Assembly: GCA_943331445.1 (NCBI GenBank)
Contig: CALQLO010000015.1
Coordinates: 1-44,764, forward strand
DNA length: 44,764 nucleotides
Source: Akkermansia muciniphila
Lineage (GTDB): Bacteria > Verrucomicrobiota > Verrucomicrobiia > Opitutales > UBA953
Reading direction: 5' to 3'
The first letter of the stretch is position 1. Each line of letters starts with the position of its first letter. The position numbers were made by a program, and so were the translations under genes. The notes under the pieces were generated by a model. That model did not search any database, was not told where the DNA came from, and worked only from the letters and a program-made list of their open reading frames with translations. Shown piece by piece: positions 41,567-44,764 of the stretch.

Positions 41567-42736
41567 ATGGCATCTCTTAATCGTAAACTCCGGATGGGCA
41601 TGGTTGGTGGCGGTCGCGGCGCTTTCATCGGCGGCGTGCATCGCATGGCCGCGGCCCTCGACGGAAAAATCGACCTCGTGGCAGGCGCTTTCTCCTCGGA
41701 TCCCGAGAAATCCAAGCTCTCCGGTCAGGACCTCAACCTCGACCCAGCGCGCGTGTACGGTTCGTACGCCGAGATGGCCAAGGCCGAGGCGAAGCGCCCG
41801 CTCGGCGATCGGATCGACTTCGTCTCCATCGTCGCCCGCAACGACTTGCATTACCCCGTCGCCAAGGCCTTCCTTGAGGCAGGCATCCATGTGATTTGCG
41901 AGAAGCCCCTCGCGTTCTCCCTCGCTGAAGGGAAGAAACTCAAGGCTATCGTTAAGAAGAGCGGCTTGGTCTTTGCCTTGCTGCACAACTACACCGGTTA
42001 TCCGATGGTCAAGGAAGCCCGTGACTTCGTGGCTGCCGGTAAGCTCGGCAAGATCAACAAGGTCCTCGTCGAATACCCTCAGGGTTACGGTATCGGCGCG
42101 TTGCAGTCTGGGAAAATCCAGAAGATCGCCAACTGGCGTATGGACCCGAACTGCTCCGGCGTCTCGAACTGCGTCGGCGATATTGGCACGCATGCCGAGA
42201 ATCTCGTCCATTACGTCACTGGCCTTGAAATTAAGGAAATCGCCGCCGACCTCAGTACCTTCATTCCTGGCCGCTTGCTTGATGATGACGCCAATATGCT
42301 CGTGCGTTATAAAGGTGGCGCCAAGGGCGTCCTGCACGCCTCGCAGATTTCCACCGGTGATGAGAATAATCTCAATATCCGTGTCTACGGCACCCTCGCT
42401 TCGCTCGAGTGGCACCAAGAACATCCGAATGAGTTGATCGTGAAATACCTCGATCAGCCGCGCCAGACCCACCGTCGCGGGAACTCTTACAACGGCGACG
42501 CCTGCAAGAAGTTTAGCCGCACACCCTTCGGCCATCCTGAGGCCTTTATCGAAGCGTTCGCGAACATCTATCGCGCCGCCGCTGAAGCCATCACTGATCG
42601 TCTTGAAGGCCGCAAGGCTCCTAAGGCTGGCTACGACTTCCCGTCGATTGACGATGGCGTGACCGGCATGGCTTTCATTGAAGCCGCGGTGAAGTCTTCG
42701 AAAGGCAACGCCCGCTGGACCAAGCTCGCCGACTAA
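41567..42736 (+). CDS. Gfo/Idh/MocA-family oxidoreductase (second copy)
   Basis: A 389-residue dehydrogenase, diverged from the preceding one. The nucleotide-binding motif is MGMVGGGRGAFIGGVHRMAAAL. The family block is AGIHVICEKPLAFSLAEGKKL, the active-site region CVGDIGTHAENLVHYVTGLE, and a typical ...GARWTKL-like C-terminus reads KGNARWTKLAD. This subgroup (with an N-terminal GGGxGAF and a VYGSYAEMAKAE segment) is widespread in Verrucomicrobiota and Bacteroidota. It has no signal peptide. It probably works sequentially with the two upstream genes on one sugar or cyclitol. A strong bidirectional terminator follows. Confidence 0.9.
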   Translation: MASLNRKLRMGMVGGGRGAFIGGVHRMAAALDGKIDLVAGAFSSDPEKSKLSGQDLNLDPARVYGSYAEMAKAEAKRPLGDRIDFVSIVARNDLHYPVAKAFLEAGIHVICEKPLAFSLAEGKKLKAIVKKSGLVFALLHNYTGYPMVKEARDFVAAGKLGKINKVLVEYPQGYGIGALQSGKIQKIANWRMDPNCSGVSNCVGDIGTHAENLVHYVTGLEIKEIAADLSTFIPGRLLDDDANMLVRYKGGAKGVLHASQISTGDENNLNIRVYGTLASLEWHQEHPNELIVKYLDQPRQTHRRGNSYNGDACKKFSRTPFGHPEAFIEAFANIYRAAAEAITDRLEGRKAPKAGYDFPSIDDGVTGMAFIEAAVKSSKGNARWTKLAD

Positions 42737-42757
42737 GGCGCCCGCCAGTCCGTTACC

Positions 42758-42784
42758 AAGGCCCCGGTTTCCGGGGCCTTTTTA
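42758..42784 (+). terminator. Bidirectional intrinsic terminator
   Basis: A 10-bp perfect stem AAGGCCCCGG (42758-42767) and CCGGGGCCTT (42771-42780) has a TTT loop and a T-rich run beyond. It sits between the second oxidoreductase stop and the TspO stop and could serve both. Confidence 0.92.
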
Positions 42785-43255
42785 TTTATTAAGCCACCAG
42801 ATGCTCGCGTTGAGCACGGTGGCGAAGCTGACCCAGAGTAGGTGGATGACTTGAAGCTTGGCGTGGTCGCGGTGGAGTGGCCAGAGCTGGCGAATCCAGA
42901 TGATGAGCAAGATGAGATAGATGAGTACATCGATCAGCGCGAGATCGGGTCGGTGCAGTCCGAAGAAGAGCAGGGACCAGAGCGCATTCACCGGCAGGAT
43001 GATGAAGAATGTCCGGCGGGCGGCTCGGTTATCCCAGGCGGCGGAGGCGTCTAGGGCCATCCAGACATAAATCATTAGCCAGACGGGCCCGAAGACCCAG
43101 TTCGGCGGATTAAACCACGGCTTGGTCAGCCCAGCGTACCAGCCCTTGATCTCGGGCAGCGTGGCCTCGGCGCTCAGCGCCCCGATGGTCGTGCAGAGGA
43201 TGGCGAGCAAGATAGATCGCCCTATGTTTCTTGGCTGCGCTGGGGCCGGTTCCAT
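42782..43255 (-). CDS. TspO/MBR-family membrane protein
   Basis: A 157-residue membrane protein with five transmembrane helices. The family blocks are LPEIKGWYAGLTKPWFNPPNWVFGPVW, WDNRAARRTFFIILPVNALWSLLFFGLHRP, LALIDVLIYLILLIIWIRQLW and LLWVSFATVLNASIWWLN. The Trp-rich central pattern is diagnostic of TspO (tryptophan-rich sensory protein), which binds porphyrins or cholesterol-like ligands; in bacteria it is linked to light or stress responses. The start at 43255 (MEPAPAQPRN) fits the family; 20 extra residues upstream do not. It is divergent from the aminotransferase gene, with about 97 bp between. Confidence 0.93.
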   Translation of the reverse strand: MEPAPAQPRNIGRSILLAILCTTIGALSAEATLPEIKGWYAGLTKPWFNPPNWVFGPVWLMIYVWMALDASAAWDNRAARRTFFIILPVNALWSLLFFGLHRPDLALIDVLIYLILLIIWIRQLWPLHRDHAKLQVIHLLWVSFATVLNASIWWLNK

Positions 43256-43352
43256 GACGCTAATATTGGCCAGAGTTTGGCCTAGGCAAGGCTGGGTGCG
43301 GAGTCCGCTTGCCATCGGCCGTCTTGCCCCTCTTTTTCAAGGCCTTACCGCC

Positions 43353-44597
43353 ATGTCCGAGTCCTACATCCAGCAGCTTTTCGCCGAACGTATCGGCGGA
43401 GCCAATTACGGCAAATCGACTGCCATTTATAAGTTCGAGAAGATTAAGCGCGCCAAGGCTGCCGCCAAGAAGGCCAAGCCGGATGTCGCCCTGATCGACC
43501 TCGGCGTCGGTGAGCCCGACGAGATGGCTTTCCCGATGGTGGTGAAGGCGCTGCAGACCGAAGTCGCCAAGCCGGAGAATCGTGGCTACGCCGATAACGG
43601 TGGCGCGGACTTCAAGCAGGCCGCGGCGCGCTACATGCAGAATCTCTTTGGCGTAACCGTTGATGCGGACACGGAAGTGCTCCACTCGATCGGCTCCAAG
43701 GCCGCGCTCTCAATCCTGCCGGGCTGCCTGATTAATCCTGGTGACTATGTGCTGATGACCGTGCCCGGTTACCCTGTCTTCGGCACCCACGCCAAATACT
43801 ACGGCGGCCTCGTGCATAACCTGAAGCTCACCGCCGAGAACGCCTTCCTGCCGGACCTGAAGTCAATTCCAGCCGAGATCTTGGCCAAGGCCAAGGTGCT
43901 CGTCCTGAATTACCCGAATAACCCCACTGGGGCTGTCGCCACGCGCAAGTTCTTCGAGGAAGTCGTCGCGTTCGCCAAGCAGCACAACCTCGTCGTCATC
44001 CAGGATGCCGCCTACGGCTCGCTGCATTTCGGCTCGGAGCAGGTCTCTATTCTCCAGATTCCCGGTGCCAAAGATGTCGCCCTCGAGTTGCACTCGCTTT
44101 CCAAGAGCCACAATATGACTGGCTGGCGCATTGGCTTTGTCGCCGGCAACGCGCTGCTCGTCCGTGCTTATGGCGACGTGAAGGACAATTCTGACTCCGG
44201 TCAGTTCCTCGGCATCCAGAAAGCCGGCGCCGCCGGTCTTGACGAGGTCTCGATTCCGAAGGCCATCGCCGCAAAGTATTCCCGCCGCATGGACAAGCTG
44301 GTCGGGGTGCTCGCCAAACTCGGATTCCAGGTGCGCAAGCCCGGCGCTGGTTTCTTCCTCTACATGCCAGCCCCGAAGTCTGCCACCGGCCCGTCCGGCT
44401 CAGTGAGCTTCGATTCCGGTGAAGCCTTCTCGCAGTGGATGATTACCGAGCACCTCATTTCCACCGTACCCTGGGATGATTGCGGCTCGTTCGTGCGCTT
44501 CTCTGTGACCTTTGTTTCCGATAAGGGTGAGGCGGGTGAAGCCGAAGTTATCGCCGAGGTGGAGCGACGCCTGGCCCCTTGGAAATTCAGCTTCTGA
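43353..44597 (+). CDS. dapL: LL-diaminopimelate aminotransferase-like PLP enzyme
   Basis: A 414-residue fold-type I aminotransferase. Visible blocks are LIDLGVGEPDEMAFPMVVKAL, NRGYADNGGADFKQAAARYM, VLVLNYPNNPTGAVATR, IQDAAYGSLHF and the PLP lysine (Lys251) in SLSKSHNMTGWRIGFVAGN. This fits the DapL group, which converts tetrahydrodipicolinate to LL-diaminopimelate in one step for lysine and peptidoglycan synthesis. The N-terminus (SYIQQLFAERIGGANYGKST) also fits. An ordinary aspartate or alanine aminotransferase is the alternative. The start at 43353 removes a long unconserved upstream frame that overlaps tspO. A terminator follows. Confidence 0.75.
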   Translation: MSESYIQQLFAERIGGANYGKSTAIYKFEKIKRAKAAAKKAKPDVALIDLGVGEPDEMAFPMVVKALQTEVAKPENRGYADNGGADFKQAAARYMQNLFGVTVDADTEVLHSIGSKAALSILPGCLINPGDYVLMTVPGYPVFGTHAKYYGGLVHNLKLTAENAFLPDLKSIPAEILAKAKVLVLNYPNNPTGAVATRKFFEEVVAFAKQHNLVVIQDAAYGSLHFGSEQVSILQIPGAKDVALELHSLSKSHNMTGWRIGFVAGNALLVRAYGDVKDNSDSGQFLGIQKAGAAGLDEVSIPKAIAAKYSRRMDKLVGVLAKLGFQVRKPGAGFFLYMPAPKSATGPSGSVSFDSGEAFSQWMITEHLISTVPWDDCGSFVRFSVTFVSDKGEAGEAEVIAEVERRLAPWKFSF

Positions 44598-44607
44598 CCG
44601 TCTTTTT

Positions 44608-44648
44608 AAGCCTCTCTTCCTTGTCGGATTGACAGGGGAGGGGGGCTT
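44608..44648 (+). terminator. Terminator-like hairpin after the aminotransferase gene
   Basis: The left arm AAGCCTCTCTTCC (44608-44620) can pair with GGGAGGGGGGCTT (44636-44648) over 13 bp if G-U pairs are allowed, then TGTCCTT follows. The loop is 15 nt. It separates the aminotransferase from tRNA-Phe. Confidence 0.6.
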
Positions 44649-44673
44649 TGTCCTTCTGAACGTCCAGTTAATT

Positions 44674-44749
44674 GGCCTGATAGCTCAGTTGGTAGAGCAG
44701 ACGCCTGAAGAGCGTCGTGTCGTTGGTTCGATTCCGACTCAGGCCACCA
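44674..44749 (+). tRNA. tRNA-Phe (GAA)
   Basis: A 76-nt tRNA. The acceptor stem GGCCTGA pairs with TCAGGCC, followed by A and an encoded CCA. The D-loop contains AGCTCAGTTGGTAGAGC, the anticodon loop is CTGAAGA (anticodon GAA at 44707-44709) with a 5-bp stem GACGC/GCGTC, and the T arm holds GGTTCGATTCC. All canonical positions are present. A TTGACA at 44629-44634 could be its -35 but no matching -10 is obvious. Confidence 0.97.
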
Positions 44750-44764
44750 TTTAACGCCAGCCCA

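Noticed and set aside
44629-44659. TTGACA upstream of tRNA-Phe as a sigma-70 promoter
   Set aside because: The -35 is perfect but no TATAAT-like hexamer occurs at 16-19 nt, and the bases are also part of the aminotransferase terminator stem. Mentioned under the tRNA only.
1-44764. Insertion sequences, integrases, phage genes, toxin-antitoxin pairs, CRISPR arrays, 16S/23S rRNA
   Set aside because: None was found on either strand by reading the translated frames and looking for terminal inverted repeats next to a transposase-like gene.

Overview
The window looks like chromosomal DNA from a free-living, GC-rich bacterium of the Planctomycetota-Verrucomicrobiota group, most likely Verrucomicrobiota (inference). 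Pointers are three large PSCyt1/DUF1549/DUF1553 proteins with two Tat-exported DUF1501 partners, DUF1080 and ThuA secreted proteins, Gfo/Idh/MocA oxidoreductases, a divergent membrane pyrophosphatase and an LL-diaminopimelate aminotransferase-like gene. I see no phage, transposon, CRISPR array or plasmid function. Most genes start without a recognisable Shine-Dalgarno sequence, behind pyrimidine-rich leaders.

Layout. 1-3100: tRNA-Tyr (minus), then a tight plus-strand operon of a DCC-family thiol protein, a small lipoprotein, OppB- and OppC-type permeases and an 87-residue protein, with no ATPase or binding protein nearby. 3100-4800: trmD-rplS overlapping on the minus strand, then a terminator, then rpsP on its own (an unusual order, without rimM). 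4850-9970: two exported alpha/beta hydrolases (minus), a lone ModF-like ABC ATPase and a CrtI-like FAD oxidoreductase (plus), and an unrecognised protein (minus). 10190-16200: hppA, a DUF1080 protein, a cupin, an SGNH hydrolase and a single-CxxCH exported protein. 16171-17600: a group-2-like sigma factor translationally coupled to that haem-motif protein, with a consensus promoter upstream.

17511-30776 is the characteristic block: three PSCyt/DUF1549/DUF1553 proteins (824, 1058 and 1065 residues), two DUF1501 proteins and a convergent glycerate kinase. 30885-34480 holds an exported protein with five 20-residue repeats, a ThuA-like protein and a coiled-coil protein ending in a YacP-like NYN (PIN-fold) domain. 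34595-36313: EamA-like transporter and panC, converging. 36458-42736: xylA-xylB followed by a TIM-barrel sugar isomerase/epimerase and two Gfo/Idh/MocA dehydrogenases. 42782-44749: TspO, a DapL-like aminotransferase and tRNA-Phe.

Working together: the exported esterases/hydrolases, DUF1080, ThuA and PSCyt/DUF1501 proteins would act outside the cytoplasm on glycans or esters. XylAB, the TIM-barrel protein, the two oxidoreductases and glycerate kinase would handle sugars inside. The most unusual items are the coiled-coil-NYN protein, the sigma factor/haem-protein coupling, the orphan OppBC operon, the divergent mPPase and the SD-poor translation starts. All functional calls come from reading the sequence; no database search was run.
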